A stretch of DNA of 64,000 bases from Micromonospora sp. WMMD1120 (GCF_029626235.1 NZ_JARUBO010000005.1:5180001-5244000), one strand, 5' to 3'. Positions 9,062 to 17,690 are shown, numbered from the stretch's first letter. Numbers and translations are program-made. Notes: generated by a model from the sequence alone, not told the origin.

Positions 9062-9197
9062 CCGCCCTTTGCTCTGCCGCCCTATCCGCACCACGGCAGG
9101 TGAGCTGCGACGGCACTGTTCCAACCGACTGGCCGGGCCTCGTGACCAGCGTGACGGACGGTAGCTGGCGCTCATAGGTAGGCAGAGCAAAGGGCGG
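9062..9197. repeat. Long inverted repeat around AGAGCAAAGGGCG
   Basis: The left arm at 9062-9085 and the right arm at 9174-9197 are complementary at 22 of 24 positions, with a perfect 16-bp core (9063-9078 against 9181-9196). About 90 bp lie between them. Neither strand shows a convincing gene here; the minus-strand open frame over the repeat has shadow-like composition. It may be a miniature element or a pair of hairpin ends. Confidence 0.6.
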
Positions 9198-9250
9198 GAG
9201 GTGGGGCTTTGGTACCGCGTCCGAAATCACCGAGAGCCACCATTGTTCCC

Positions 9251-9287
9251 GGCTGTCATCGGCTGTCACCGGCTGTCACCGGCGTCA
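9251..9287. repeat. Tandem 10-mer GGCTGTCAYC upstream of a lytic-enzyme gene
   Basis: GGCTGTCATC, GGCTGTCACC and GGCTGTCACC occur back to back with a period of exactly 10 bp, followed by a degenerate fourth copy (GGCGTCACG). A 10-bp period would place each copy on the same face of the helix, which suits a regulator-binding site, but slippage is equally possible. It lies about 200 bp upstream of the GTG at 9491. Confidence 0.5.
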
Positions 9288-9490
9288 CGCCTCGTCCGAG
9301 CCGGAGTGCCATGTCCGAATCCACGCCGTGACCGGGGCCGCAGACCGCCGCCGGCCCGGCATTTCCGGAATGACCGACACGTGAACCTCGTTGTGTCCCC
9401 CGTACCGCCGGAGCCCAAACCCCTTTCCGCGGTCATCTCCCGAGGAGTGTTCACCCCGGAGCGCTCCGCACGATCGAAAGGGCAACCATC

Positions 9491-10204
9491 GTGAAGGTCG
9501 ACTTCACTCGATGGCTCCCCGCCATCGCTAAGGATTCGTACCGCAAGACCGCGCTCAGCGTGGCGGGTGTGGCGGCCCTCGGTGGTCTGGCGCTCGCGCC
9601 GACAGCGACCGCCGCCCCGGTCACCACCGGCCCGCACCAGGGCGCCGTCTCCGCCATCGACCTCGCCACCGGCAAGGCCGCCACCCGGGCGCAGCAGGAC
9701 GACCAACCCGTCGAGTCCGGGCTGACGACCGGCTCCGCCACCGGCAAGCCGCCGGCCGGCAAGCCGAGCCGCGCACAGCTCATCCCGCACGGCATCGAGG
9801 GCGCGCAGTCCCGCGTACCCCTCGACGACGCGCAACTCGCCAACGCCCGGGCGATCGTCGACGCCGCCAAGAAGACCGGCGTCGGTGACCGGGGCGCGGT
9901 GATCGGCGTCGCCACCTCGTTGCAGGAGTCGAAGCTGTACAACCTCGGCCACCTCGGCGCCTACAACGACCACGACTCGCAGGGGCTGTTCCAGCAGCGC
10001 CCGTCGTCCGGTTGGGGCACGCCCGAGCAGATCACCGACCCGGAGTACGCCGCCACGGCGTTCTTCACCGCCCTCAAGAACGTCGGCGGCTGGCAGGACC
10101 TGCCGCTGACCACCGCCGCGCAGACCGTCCAGGTCTCCGCGTTCCCCTACGCGTACGCGCAGTGGGAGGAGCAGGCCGCGGACATCGTCCAGCAGCTCTG
10201 GTGA
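9491..10204 (+). CDS. Secreted lytic-transglycosylase-like protein, paralogue 1
   Basis: A 237-aa exported protein. Residues 1-40 form a long signal peptide (basic start, TALSVAGVAALGGLALAP core, ATAAP cleavage region), followed by a linker rich in Gly, Ala, Lys and Thr. The C-terminal domain, from about residue 110, has ATSLQESKLYNLGHLG and NDHDSQGLFQQRPSSGWG, which resemble lysozyme-like domains of actinobacterial cell-wall hydrolases, with the glutamate of LQES as the plausible acid. Paralogues lie at 12631 and 30914. It starts at a GTG with AAAGGG upstream and ends before a strong hairpin. The exact bond cleaved is not known. Confidence 0.8.
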   Translation: MKVDFTRWLPAIAKDSYRKTALSVAGVAALGGLALAPTATAAPVTTGPHQGAVSAIDLATGKAATRAQQDDQPVESGLTTGSATGKPPAGKPSRAQLIPHGIEGAQSRVPLDDAQLANARAIVDAAKKTGVGDRGAVIGVATSLQESKLYNLGHLGAYNDHDSQGLFQQRPSSGWGTPEQITDPEYAATAFFTALKNVGGWQDLPLTTAAQTVQVSAFPYAYAQWEEQAADIVQQLW

Positions 10205-10218
10205 CACCCGTACACACT

Positions 10219-10251
10219 CGCCGGCCGGTCCCCACACGGGGCCGGCCGGCG
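10219..10251. terminator. Strong hairpin between convergent genes
   Basis: CGCCGGCCGG pairs with CCGGCCGGCG, extended by CCCC/GGGG around an ACAC loop with one bulged T. It follows the lytic-enzyme stop by 15 nt and precedes the hydrolase stop by 17 nt, so it can end transcription from both sides. Confidence 0.65.
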
Positions 10252-10268
10252 TCGTCGTACCTTCTCCC

Positions 10269-11636
10269 TCAGCAGGCGGGGTAGAGGCGGCGGGTGCCGA
10301 CGCCAGCGGCGTACGCCTCACGGTCGCTGAACCGGCACCCGTAGTCGGGCCGGGCCACCACCGCGGGATCGGTGACGGTGTCGCCGGCCGGGCGCTTGCC
10401 GGCGCGTACCCAGGACACCAGGTCGTCCCAGGCGGCGCCGGCCTCGGCCGGGGTGAACTCGCAGTGCTGCGTGGCCCGGATGGCCCGCTGGACCAGCAGC
10501 TTCCCGCGACCGTGCCGAGCGACGTCGGTGGCGTACGCCTGCTCCATGCTGAACGGCACGAACAGGTCGCCGAGCCCGTGCAGGCTGAGCACCGGGGCGG
10601 TGGGGCGTCCAGCGATCCGCGGCACCTCGGTCAGCGTCGGCAGGAGCCGCTGCACGACGTTCTCCGGGGCGACCCGCCGCACGCTCGCGTTGACGTCGAC
10701 CGGGCTGTTCGGCGTGTAGCGGGTGAGCAGGTTGGTGGAGAGCTGCCCGGGTCGCTGGGCGGGGGAGTCGCCGCCACTGGTCACCGTGATCGAGAAGAGG
10801 AAGTCCTTCCAGAGCGCGAACGCCGCGTCCGCGCCCGGACGCGGTCCGCCGGAACGGTTCACCGTGATCGCCCGCAACTGCTTGCCCCGGTCCGTGGTGG
10901 TGTCCGGTCCGCCGGGGGCCAGCCCGGCCAGACCGAGCGCCGCCTGGATGCGGGGTACGGCGTTCGTCAGGTAGTCGGCCGGCGTCGGGTACGCAGGCAC
11001 CCCGGCGAGGGCCTGCGCGACCAGGTTGTAGTCGAGGTAGAAGTCGAGCAACGTCTGGTCGCCCAGCACCCCGCACATCGGCAGCGCCCCGTCGTAGTAA
11101 CCGGGATACTGCTCCAGCGAGCGGCCGATCACGTACCCACCCATCGACACCCCGGCGAGGTACGTGTGCTGCGGCGGGCGCACCGTCCGTGCGAAATGGT
11201 CGGCCAGCTCCCGGGTGCCCAGCACACCGGAGCGGATGTTGAAGCCGTTGCGGTCGTACGAGGAGGACGCCCAGGCGTACCCCTGCTCGAGGAGGCGCTG
11301 ACGCAGCCCGAAGGCCGGCGGCTCGGGGGAGAGCACGGTGCCCTGCCCGCGGTAGCCGTGCGCCCACAGCACCAGGTCGCCGTTCCACCGCGCGGGAATC
11401 TCGATGAGGTAACCGGCATGGCGGTGCACGCCCTGGCGTACCGTCGTCGGCTTGCCTCCGACGACCAGCGGGGCCAGCGGCGGGTTCTCGATGGTGTAGC
11501 CGGGCAGCGGCTGGCCGCCGCTCGGGTCGCGACCGGTGGCGGTGGCCGGCGCGGTGCCGACCAGGCCGACCACGAGGGTCAGCGTCGCGGTGGCGGCGAG
11601 CAGTCGGCGGAGGGTGCGAACGGGTGCGGACAGCAT
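10269..11636 (-). CDS. Secreted alpha/beta hydrolase
   Basis: A 455-aa exported hydrolase. Residues 1-33 are a signal peptide (RRLLAATATLTLVVGLVG, then ATATG). The mature part has LVLWAHGYRG near the oxyanion region, the nucleophile elbow GVSMGG, a late aspartate in LHGLGDLFVPF and a likely histidine in RATQHCEFTP, giving a complete Ser-Asp-His set. It looks like the secreted esterase or peptidase-like hydrolases common in actinomycetes; the substrate is unknown. The ATG at 11636 follows GGGGAG. It ends at the shared hairpin with the lytic-enzyme gene. Confidence 0.83.
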   Translation of the reverse strand: MLSAPVRTLRRLLAATATLTLVVGLVGTAPATATGRDPSGGQPLPGYTIENPPLAPLVVGGKPTTVRQGVHRHAGYLIEIPARWNGDLVLWAHGYRGQGTVLSPEPPAFGLRQRLLEQGYAWASSSYDRNGFNIRSGVLGTRELADHFARTVRPPQHTYLAGVSMGGYVIGRSLEQYPGYYDGALPMCGVLGDQTLLDFYLDYNLVAQALAGVPAYPTPADYLTNAVPRIQAALGLAGLAPGGPDTTTDRGKQLRAITVNRSGGPRPGADAAFALWKDFLFSITVTSGGDSPAQRPGQLSTNLLTRYTPNSPVDVNASVRRVAPENVVQRLLPTLTEVPRIAGRPTAPVLSLHGLGDLFVPFSMEQAYATDVARHGRGKLLVQRAIRATQHCEFTPAEAGAAWDDLVSWVRAGKRPAGDTVTDPAVVARPDYGCRFSDREAYAAGVGTRRLYPAC

Positions 11637-11829
11637 CGATGCTCCCCATCGGGCGGATGTCGCCCTCCCGGGCGATCAGGCGGGACGGTTGCCTACCGGC
11701 CGGTAGCGTCCTGAACCTAGAACCGCCGTCGACCAGAGTCAATGGACTGGCTGACCGGTCGGTCAAGCGGTCCCTGTCCGGCCGATCAGGGTTGGACCCG
11801 CCCGCTGCCGGTCAGGTTGACTGATCGCC

Positions 11830-12141
11830 GTGAACGAGTCGATCTGGAGAGCGGCCCAGGTGTCGCGCGACTGGCTGGACGCCGCGAACGGCACAGGGCA
11901 GACCGAGTTGACCTGCCGCATCCTCAAGGTGACCGAGGAGGCCGGCGAGGCGTCGGCCGCCTGGATCGGTCTGCTCGGGCAGAATCCACGAAAGGGCGTC
12001 ACGCACACCCGCGAGGATGTGGCGGCCGAGTTGGCCGATGTCGCCTTCACGGCGTTGGTCGCGATCGAGAGCCTGGGCCTGGACGCGCGGGCGGTCCTGG
12101 ACGCCTGCGCCGCGAAGGTCCGCTCCCGCCTCGCGGCCTGA
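11830..12141 (+). CDS. MazG-like nucleotide pyrophosphohydrolase-type protein
   Basis: A 103-aa all-alpha protein. ILKVTEEAGEASAAWIG supplies the EExxE-like metal-binding helix and REDVAAELADVAF the second acidic helix (ExxD) of the MazG/all-alpha NTP pyrophosphatase fold. It starts at GTG 11830 in a short region after a divergent secreted hydrolase gene. The family cleaves non-canonical or excess NTPs, but small versions are poorly characterised. A REP-like palindrome begins 18 bp after its stop. Confidence 0.8.
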   Translation: MNESIWRAAQVSRDWLDAANGTGQTELTCRILKVTEEAGEASAAWIGLLGQNPRKGVTHTREDVAAELADVAFTALVAIESLGLDARAVLDACAAKVRSRLAA

Positions 12142-12159
12142 GCCCGCGGCTGGGCCCGC

Positions 12160-12237
12160 GTGATCCACTCGACTTCTTTGATGCCGGGCTGTCGCCGCGT
12201 CAGGATGCCCCGGTTTTCACGACGTCGAGTCGATCAT
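12160..12237. repeat. REP-like palindrome, copy 1 (degenerate)
   Basis: A 78-bp imperfect palindrome that begins GTGATCCACTCGAC and ends GTCGAGTCGATCAT. Its outer arms and size match two other copies at 31217 and 45294. The inner arms are more diverged here (ATGCCGGG against CCCCGG). It sits just downstream of the MazG-like gene. Confidence 0.6.
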
Positions 12238-12530
12238 GTAGGTCCGGACCGATTCGAGCGCAGCAGTGGCGGCCATCTGAGTGGTTTGCCCGGATTCGAA
12301 GGTTCTTGGGTGGTGACCGATGCCATCCGTGGGCCGGAATCGTGGCCGGGCCGGGGTCGTTACACACCCTGACAATCGCAGGACCACAGCCGGCCCCGCC
12401 GGGAGGTGGTCGCCCCCGGGAATGGCCCCGGTCGGCCGGTCGTTACACCTGGACCCCGGCGCCACGAGCCCCCGCTCGAAGGCCGCCGACCCCGGCGTGA
12501 CAGGCCCCCGCCTGACCATCGCCCACCCCC

Positions 12531-12605
12531 GGCACACGTCGTGTGCCACCCCCAAGACTTTCGCAGCGCCGGACGAGGTGCTCACACCCCTGCCCCCAGG
12601 GGTGT
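12531..12605 (+). promoter_or_regulatory. Two perfect hairpins in the leader of a lytic-enzyme gene
   Basis: Hairpin 1 at 12531-12547 is GGCACAC-GTC-GTGTGCC (7-bp stem, 3-nt loop). Hairpin 2 at 12584-12605 is ACACCCCTG-CCCC-CAGGGGTGT (9-bp stem, 4-nt loop) and ends only about 10 nt before the AAGGAG ribosome-binding site of the gene at 12631. The arrangement suggests RNA-level control or protein operators. It does not match the ydaO (c-di-AMP) riboswitch consensus that controls many actinobacterial wall hydrolases. Between 12238 and 12530 I see no gene; the 12-mer ending GTCGTTACAC occurs twice there. Confidence 0.5.
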
Positions 12606-12630
12606 CCCTACCCCCGAAGGAGCTCACCCC

Positions 12631-13197
12631 ATGAACACGATCATGCGTAAGAGCGTGCTGTCCGTCGCCGGTCTCGCCTTCGCCGGTGGCATCTTCGCCG
12701 GCCCCGTCGCCGCCCACGCGGCCGGCCCGGTCGACACCAAGCCGGCCGCCGCTACCGCGGTCATCACGCAGGCGCCGAAGCCGCAGGGCGAGCAGTCGCA
12801 CATCACTCTGAACGATGAGCAGACCGCCAACGTCAAGGCGATCATCGCCGCGACGAAGAAGGCCGGTCTGCCCGAGCGGGCCGCGGTGATCTCGATCGCG
12901 ACGAGCCTGCAGGAGTCGAAGCTGGAGAACCTGGGTCACCTGGGTGACGCCAACGACCACGACTCGCTGGGCCTGTTCCAGCAGCGCCCGTCCAGCGGTT
13001 GGGGCACCCCCGAGCAGATCACCGACCCGGAGTACTCCACCACCGCGTTTCTGAAGGGCCTGAAGCAGGTCGACGGGTGGCAGGACATGCCGCTGACCGA
13101 CGCCGCGCAGACCGTGCAGGTCTCGGCGTACCCGGACGCGTACGCCCAGTGGGAGCAGCAGGCCACCGACCTCGTCGCCCAGCACTGGAACAGCTGA
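12631..13197 (+). CDS. Secreted lytic-transglycosylase-like protein, paralogue 2
   Basis: A 188-aa exported protein, the shortest of the three paralogues. It has a signal peptide (residues 1-30, KSVLSVAGLAFAGGIFAGP, then AHAAG), a 30-residue linker, and the same lysozyme-like domain with IATSLQESKLENLGHLG, NDHDSLGLFQQRPSSGWG and YPDAYAQWEQQA. It starts at ATG 12631 behind AAGGAG. The leader carries two hairpins and the gene is followed by a 12-bp terminator stem, so it is a monocistronic, probably tightly regulated unit. A role in peptidoglycan turnover is inferred from the domain. Confidence 0.8.
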   Translation: MNTIMRKSVLSVAGLAFAGGIFAGPVAAHAAGPVDTKPAAATAVITQAPKPQGEQSHITLNDEQTANVKAIIAATKKAGLPERAAVISIATSLQESKLENLGHLGDANDHDSLGLFQQRPSSGWGTPEQITDPEYSTTAFLKGLKQVDGWQDMPLTDAAQTVQVSAYPDAYAQWEQQATDLVAQHWNS

Positions 13198-13224
13198 CCC
13201 CGGCACCACCGCACACCGACCGAT

Positions 13225-13255
13225 GGCCGGCACCCCGCACCCGGGGGTGCCGGCC
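13225..13255 (+). terminator. Hairpin terminator after lytic paralogue 2
   Basis: A perfect 12-bp stem, GGCCGGCACCCC with its complement, around a 7-nt loop, 27 nt after the stop codon. No U-tract follows. Confidence 0.65.
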
Positions 13256-13357
13256 AACGGCGTCTGGCGACGTAGCGCAGTGGCGCGGTGGGCCCGGCGT
13301 GATCCGAACAGCGGACGGGTACGTACCTCCGAGCGGGGACCGGCGGAGGGATGAGGG

Positions 13358-14341
13358 ATGTCCGCAGTGGGGTACGGCACGGACGGTGAACCGCTGGCAG
13401 AGCCGGAGCCTGCCGATGACGAGATTTCCGGTAGCCGGCGCTGGTCGGTGGGCGCGCGACTGCTGACGGCTGCCGCGGCGGTCGTACTGATCCTCGGCAC
13501 GGCCGCAGTGGTCGTGATAATCGCCCAACCGCAGCGGCTCGGAATGACGTACTCCAGCACACCCGACGGAGGCCAGCCCGACGGCGCCCGACCCGACGGT
13601 GACGCTGCCGGTGCGGACGCCGAATCCACGGTCACCGCGCCGCTCGCGGGGTGGCGGACGGGCGCCTTCGTGCTCGCGGACGGGTTGACCTCGTTCGACC
13701 TGCAGGTGGCCGACCTCGGCGACGATCTCTACCGGATCAGCAGTCCAGCCGGTTCGGCGGTCGCGGCGCGCCCGGCGGTGCTGGGGGGGACGGTACGCCT
13801 TGGCGTGGTGGACACCGGCGCCTCCGGCGCGCGAACGGTACGGGTGCTGCTCAACGAGCGGGTCGAATGGCGTCTGCGGTTGGCCGGCGGGGTGGGCAGC
13901 CAGAGGTTGGACCTGACCCGGGCCCGGCTGCTGGGCGTGGAACTCGCCGGCGGGTCCGCCCGCACCGAGGTCCTCCTGCCACCGATCACCCCCGCCGCCG
14001 TGGCAAGCCCCGCATCCGCAGGGGGCCCCGCCACCGCCGGACGCCCCGCCGCCGCGGGAACGACCGCCGCCGCGCGGAACTCCGCCGGGCCGGGCAACCC
14101 CACCACGATGACCGTACGACTCACCGGCGGAACCAGTCAGCTGGACGTGCGGGTGCCCGGGGAGACTCCGGTGCGGGTCCGGGTGGGAGCAGGCGCGGGC
14201 TCGGTCTCGGTACGCGAGGCACGCTGGGACGGGGTGGCCGCCGGTACGCTGCTCGGCACCCCCGGATGGGACCGCGCGACCGAGCGGGTCTTCCTCGACC
14301 TGGTCGCGGGCGCGAACAGTGTGACGGTGACGTCCAGCTGA
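13358..14341 (+). CDS. Single-pass membrane protein of unknown function
   Basis: A 327-aa protein not matched to any named family. It has a 30-residue acidic cytoplasmic N terminus, one membrane helix at about residues 34-56 (LLTAAAAVVLILGTAAVVVIIA) and a large extracytoplasmic part. That part contains two beta-rich, adhesin-like or DUF4097-like stretches (RVRVGAGAGSVSV and similar), separated by an Ala/Gly/Pro-rich linker at about residues 210-250. The start at 13358 has AGGGATGAGG upstream. It is a single gene between the lytic enzyme and pirin. Confidence 0.7.
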   Translation: MSAVGYGTDGEPLAEPEPADDEISGSRRWSVGARLLTAAAAVVLILGTAAVVVIIAQPQRLGMTYSSTPDGGQPDGARPDGDAAGADAESTVTAPLAGWRTGAFVLADGLTSFDLQVADLGDDLYRISSPAGSAVAARPAVLGGTVRLGVVDTGASGARTVRVLLNERVEWRLRLAGGVGSQRLDLTRARLLGVELAGGSARTEVLLPPITPAAVASPASAGGPATAGRPAAAGTTAAARNSAGPGNPTTMTVRLTGGTSQLDVRVPGETPVRVRVGAGAGSVSVREARWDGVAAGTLLGTPGWDRATERVFLDLVAGANSVTVTSS

Positions 14342-14388
14342 GGTGGAAGCGCCGCAGCCGCCGGTGGGCGTGAGCGTACAGTCGGGCG

Positions 14389-15363
14389 GTGGAGCGTACC
14401 GAATCGATGCTGGCGCAGACCCGACCGCCCGGTGTGGCCGAGGTCGATCCCGGCAGTGTGTTGTTGCCCGGCCACGACGTGCCGTTGGGTCGGTACACCA
14501 CGGTGCGGCGGCTGCTGCCGCAGCGGGCGCGGCGGATGGTCGGCGCGTGGTGTTTCGTTGACCATTTCGGTCCGGACGATGTGGCGCAGCGGCCCGGCAT
14601 GGAGGTGCCGCCGCACCCGCACACCGGCCTGCAGACGGTGACCTGGCTGCTGGAGGGGGAGATCCTGCACCGGGACAGCCTCGGCAACGTGCAGCCGATC
14701 CGCCCCGGTCAGCTCAACGTGATGACGTCCGGCAACGGCATCGCCCACTCGGAGCGGTCGCCGGCGGTGCACCCGCCGGTGATGCACGGCGTGCAGCTGT
14801 GGGTGGCGCTGCCGGACTCGGCGCGCGCGGGTGCGGCCGATTTCGCGCACCACGCCGACCTGCCGCGCTGGCGCGACGGCGACCTGGACGGCACGGTGCT
14901 GGTCGGCGAGTTCGCCGGGCGGCGCTCGCCCGCGGTGGTGCACACCCCGCTGGTCGGGGTGCAGCTCGAGCTGGGTGGTTCGGCGCCGGCGACGCTGTCG
15001 TTGCGACCCGACTTCGAGTACGCGGTGCTGGCGATGTCCGGCTCCGCGGAGGCTGCCGGCGTGGGTTTCGAGCCCGGTGCGCTGCTCTACCTGGGCTCGG
15101 GCCGCGACGAGCTGACCGTGCGGGGTGGGGCCGGGGCGCGGTTGCTGCTGTTGGGTGGGGCGCCGTTCGAGGAGCCCCTGGTGATGTGGTGGAACTTCGT
15201 CGGCCGCTCGCACGAGGACATCGTCGCCGCCCGGGAGGACTGGATGGCCGGGGCGCAGCGCTTCGGTGTGGTCGCCGACGATCCGGCGCCGCCGCTGCCG
15301 GCGCCTGCCCTGCCCACGACCCGCCTCAAGGCCCGCGACCGCACCGGCGGCCTGCACGGTTGA
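14389..15363 (+). CDS. Pirin family protein
   Basis: A bicupin of 324 aa. The N-terminal cupin has the pirin metal site in MEVPPHPHTGLQTVTWLLEGE, followed by HRDSLGN and MTSGNGIAHSE. The C-terminal cupin (VGVQLELGG and following) is the usual non-metal half. Pirins are Fe-binding proteins; some have quercetinase activity, others modulate redox signalling or central metabolism. The GTG at 14389 is taken as the start; ATG 14407 is an alternative. The downstream gene appears to overlap its 3' end. Confidence 0.87.
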   Translation: MERTESMLAQTRPPGVAEVDPGSVLLPGHDVPLGRYTTVRRLLPQRARRMVGAWCFVDHFGPDDVAQRPGMEVPPHPHTGLQTVTWLLEGEILHRDSLGNVQPIRPGQLNVMTSGNGIAHSERSPAVHPPVMHGVQLWVALPDSARAGAADFAHHADLPRWRDGDLDGTVLVGEFAGRRSPAVVHTPLVGVQLELGGSAPATLSLRPDFEYAVLAMSGSAEAAGVGFEPGALLYLGSGRDELTVRGGAGARLLLLGGAPFEEPLVMWWNFVGRSHEDIVAAREDWMAGAQRFGVVADDPAPPLPAPALPTTRLKARDRTGGLHG

Positions 15364-15850
15364 CCGCGACGCCCCCGCGCGCCGGGCCGGCGCGACGCGC
15401 AGCGCCGCCCGGTTGGCCCGCTCCCTGCACGAGGACCGGGTGCGGGTGTTGCGGGCCAGTGGTCAGCGTGGTGACGTGGCTGCCCTGGCGGACGTGGTGG
15501 GCGACCTGGCGCGGACCGTGGTCGAGCGGTACCGGGGCGATCTGCGCCGGTTGCGGGCGACGGCGAAGCACGACCCGGCCCGGGAGCGCGGGCTCCTGGC
15601 CGAGCTGCCCGGTGTCGACGATCAGGTCGTCGAGCTGTTTCTGCGCGAGGCGCAGGCACTGTGGCGTGAGGTGGCCCCGGTGGCGGATCGGCGGGCGTTG
15701 GCCGCCGCCCGGCGGCTCGGCCTGGGCCGGTCGGCAGCCGACCTGGCCGGCCTGGCCAGCGGCGAGTCGGAGCGGTTGGCCTGGCTGGTGGGGGCGCTGG
15801 CGCGGGTGGATCTGGAGCGCCGGTACGCGGAGGTGACCGGTCGATCTTGA
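15266..15850 (+). CDS. Conserved-looking hypothetical protein, start uncertain
   Basis: An alpha-helical, Arg/Ala/Leu-rich protein. The convincing part begins near the pirin stop (RSAARLARSLHEDRVRVLRA) and includes ELPGVDDQVVELFLREAQAL and ADRRALAAARRLGLG. These vaguely recall helix-hairpin-helix proteins, which is not enough for a name. The frame is open from an ATG at 15266, inside pirin, and there is no good start near the pirin stop; GTG 15440 is a shorter option giving 136 aa. The true start is unresolved. It appears co-transcribed with pirin. Confidence 0.55.
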   Translation: MWSPTIRRRRCRRLPCPRPASRPATAPAACTVDRDAPARRAGATRSAARLARSLHEDRVRVLRASGQRGDVAALADVVGDLARTVVERYRGDLRRLRATAKHDPARERGLLAELPGVDDQVVELFLREAQALWREVAPVADRRALAAARRLGLGRSAADLAGLASGESERLAWLVGALARVDLERRYAEVTGRS

Positions 15851-16095
15851 CGTGTGGTGGCCCACATTTCGTCAAAGTCTAACCAAACGGAGGATGGTCT
15901 GTCGTATGGTTGTACCCGGCAGTGGTGGCCGCCTGGTTCAGGCAGCCCTCCACCGCCGGGTGATCGCGCCCGGTTCGGACGCGGTTCACCGCCTGGGCAG
16001 GCATGTGTGGCGCCCTGGGTCGCGGTTCGTGACCAGGGGCGCCCGCCTGTCCCGGCGATTCCCGCAGCCCGCGCGGCAACCCCGCCCCGGGTGGC

Positions 16096-16764
16096 TCAGC
16101 CGGCAAGGCCCGCCAGCAGGTTCACGGTCACGGCGATGATGAACGCGCCGAACAGGTACGACACCATCGAGTGCCGCAGCACCGTACGCCGCATCTCGTT
16201 GCTGGTCAGGTTGGTGTCGGAGACCTGGAACGTCGCCCCGATGGTGAACGCGACGTACGCGAAGTCGGAGTAGCGCGGCGGCTCGGGCTGGTTGAAGTTC
16301 ACCCCGCCGTCCGGTCCCGTGTAGTAGATCCGGGCGTACCGGGCGGCGAACACGGTGTGCACCACGAACCAGGAGAGCACCACGCTGAGCACGCCCAGCC
16401 CGCTGTGCAGTTCCCGGTTCAGGCCGGCTGGCGCGTCCTGCGCGTTGGCCACCACCAACCCCACGGCCAGCAGGCTGGCGAGGCAGGCGACCAGCAGCAG
16501 CGCGTCGCGGATCGCCCGGTTCGGGTCCTCGTGCACGGCCAGTTGGGCGGTCCGCTCGGCGTCCATCGGCCAGAGCTTGTACCAGACCAGCACGAGCCAG
16601 CTCAGCGCGCCCACGTCCCATCCGGCGAGCGCGGCCAACGGCAGCGGGAGCAGCAGCGCGAAGGCGCAGCCGGCCACGACGCCGACCACCGCCACCACGG
16701 CGATCTGCCGCGCGGCGGGGAACCGCACCTCCGTCGGTCGGGACGAACCGCCGGTGTAGGTCAT
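16096..16764 (-). CDS. DUF1345 family membrane protein
   Basis: A 222-aa polytopic membrane protein. The first two helices lie at about residues 20-60, with more at about 90-115, 125-150 and 195-220. The YYTGPDGGVNFNQPEPPRYSDFAYVAF and TIGATFQVSDTNLTSNEMRR segments are diagnostic for DUF1345. The function of the family is unknown. It starts at ATG 16764 and is divergent from nothing obvious; a DUF2795 gene follows upstream on the same strand. Confidence 0.88.
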   Translation of the reverse strand: MTYTGGSSRPTEVRFPAARQIAVVAVVGVVAGCAFALLLPLPLAALAGWDVGALSWLVLVWYKLWPMDAERTAQLAVHEDPNRAIRDALLLVACLASLLAVGLVVANAQDAPAGLNRELHSGLGVLSVVLSWFVVHTVFAARYARIYYTGPDGGVNFNQPEPPRYSDFAYVAFTIGATFQVSDTNLTSNEMRRTVLRHSMVSYLFGAFIIAVTVNLLAGLAG

Positions 16765-16807
16765 TCGCGCCGATCCCGTCGCCGGGCCGTGGACGTCACC
16801 GTTGCGG

Positions 16808-17080
16808 TCAGATACCGCGCAGATGCTGCGAGACCCGGTTGTGTTTCCTGTCCCGGGCCTGCTCGGCCCGCTGGGCCGGGCCCACCTCGGGGGCTGCCTC
16901 GATGCCGGCCGAGCGGGCCACCTCGGTGCCGTTGGCGTAGTCCACCGGCGGCAGGGCGCGCAGCGCCTTCAGCACGTCCGGCGGCGCGCCCTCGCGTTCG
17001 GCCTCGCGGACCACGTCGTCCTTCTCGGCCGGGTAGTCCAGGCTCGACAGGTACTGCAGGACGTCGGCGTAGCTCGCCAT
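16808..17080 (-). CDS. DUF2795 family small protein
   Basis: A 90-aa soluble protein whose first 60 residues (ASYADVLQYLSSLDYPAEKD, then LKALRALPPVDYANGTEVA) match DUF2795, a small helical family of actinobacteria without known function. The ATG at 17080 follows GAGGGAG at normal spacing, so the upstream in-frame start at 17101 is not needed. The charged C-terminal tail (residues 65-90) is probably disordered. Confidence 0.85.
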   Translation of the reverse strand: MASYADVLQYLSSLDYPAEKDDVVREAEREGAPPDVLKALRALPPVDYANGTEVARSAGIEAAPEVGPAQRAEQARDRKHNRVSQHLRGI

Positions 17081-17223
17081 GGCGTGGGCTCCCTCGGGCA
17101 TCGATGGGGTGACGACCGGCGGCGGTTACCCGTCCGCCGGCCGGTCACGCCCGTGCCGGCGTCGTTTTTCGACCGCCGCCGTGGGTACCCGCAGGCGCCG
17201 ACGCGAGCCCGAGGGAGTACGCG

Positions 17224-17634
17224 ATGAACTACGACACCTTCGTCGACCAGGTTTCCCAGCGCACCGCGACGTCCTCCGAGCGGGCGGTCGAGCTGACCCG
17301 GGCCGTGTTGGAGACGTTCGCCGAGCGGCTGACCGGGGGCGAGGTCCTGGACCTGGCCGCCCAGCTGCCCCGACCGCTGCAACTGGTGCTCAGGCCGAGC
17401 CCGAGCACCGAGCAGGCGGACCGGTTCGGAGCCGCCGAGTTCGTCGCCCGGGTCGCGCTGCGCGCGGACGCGCCGGAGCCGGCCGCGCGTGACGCCATCC
17501 GGGCGGTCTTCACCACACTGCGCGAGGCGATCACCGGCGGCGAGTTCGACGACGTGGCGACCCAGTTGCCCCGGGACTACCGGGACCTCGTGGAGCAGGC
17601 GATGGCGCCCGGCGCGACACTGCGCCGCTCGTGA
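17224..17634 (+). CDS. DUF2267 family protein
   Basis: A 136-aa protein made of a DUF2267 helical repeat pair. MNYDTFVDQVSQRTATSSER is the usual start, and GGEVLDLAAQLPRPL and GGEFDDVATQLPRDYRDL are the two matching halves. GAGGGAG lies upstream of the ATG. The function is unknown; such proteins are often stress-associated in actinobacteria. A second DUF2267-like domain occurs in the fusion protein at 23555. Confidence 0.88.
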   Translation: MNYDTFVDQVSQRTATSSERAVELTRAVLETFAERLTGGEVLDLAAQLPRPLQLVLRPSPSTEQADRFGAAEFVARVALRADAPEPAARDAIRAVFTTLREAITGGEFDDVATQLPRDYRDLVEQAMAPGATLRRS

Positions 17635-17690
17635 TCGTCGCCGTTCCGGCCTCGCACAGCGGTTTACCAGGGCAACCATCGATGTCCCGC

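Noticed and set aside
9250..12630. ydaO (c-di-AMP) riboswitches upstream of the lytic-enzyme genes
   Set aside because: Looked for because wall hydrolases often have them, but the conserved segments are not visible in either leader.
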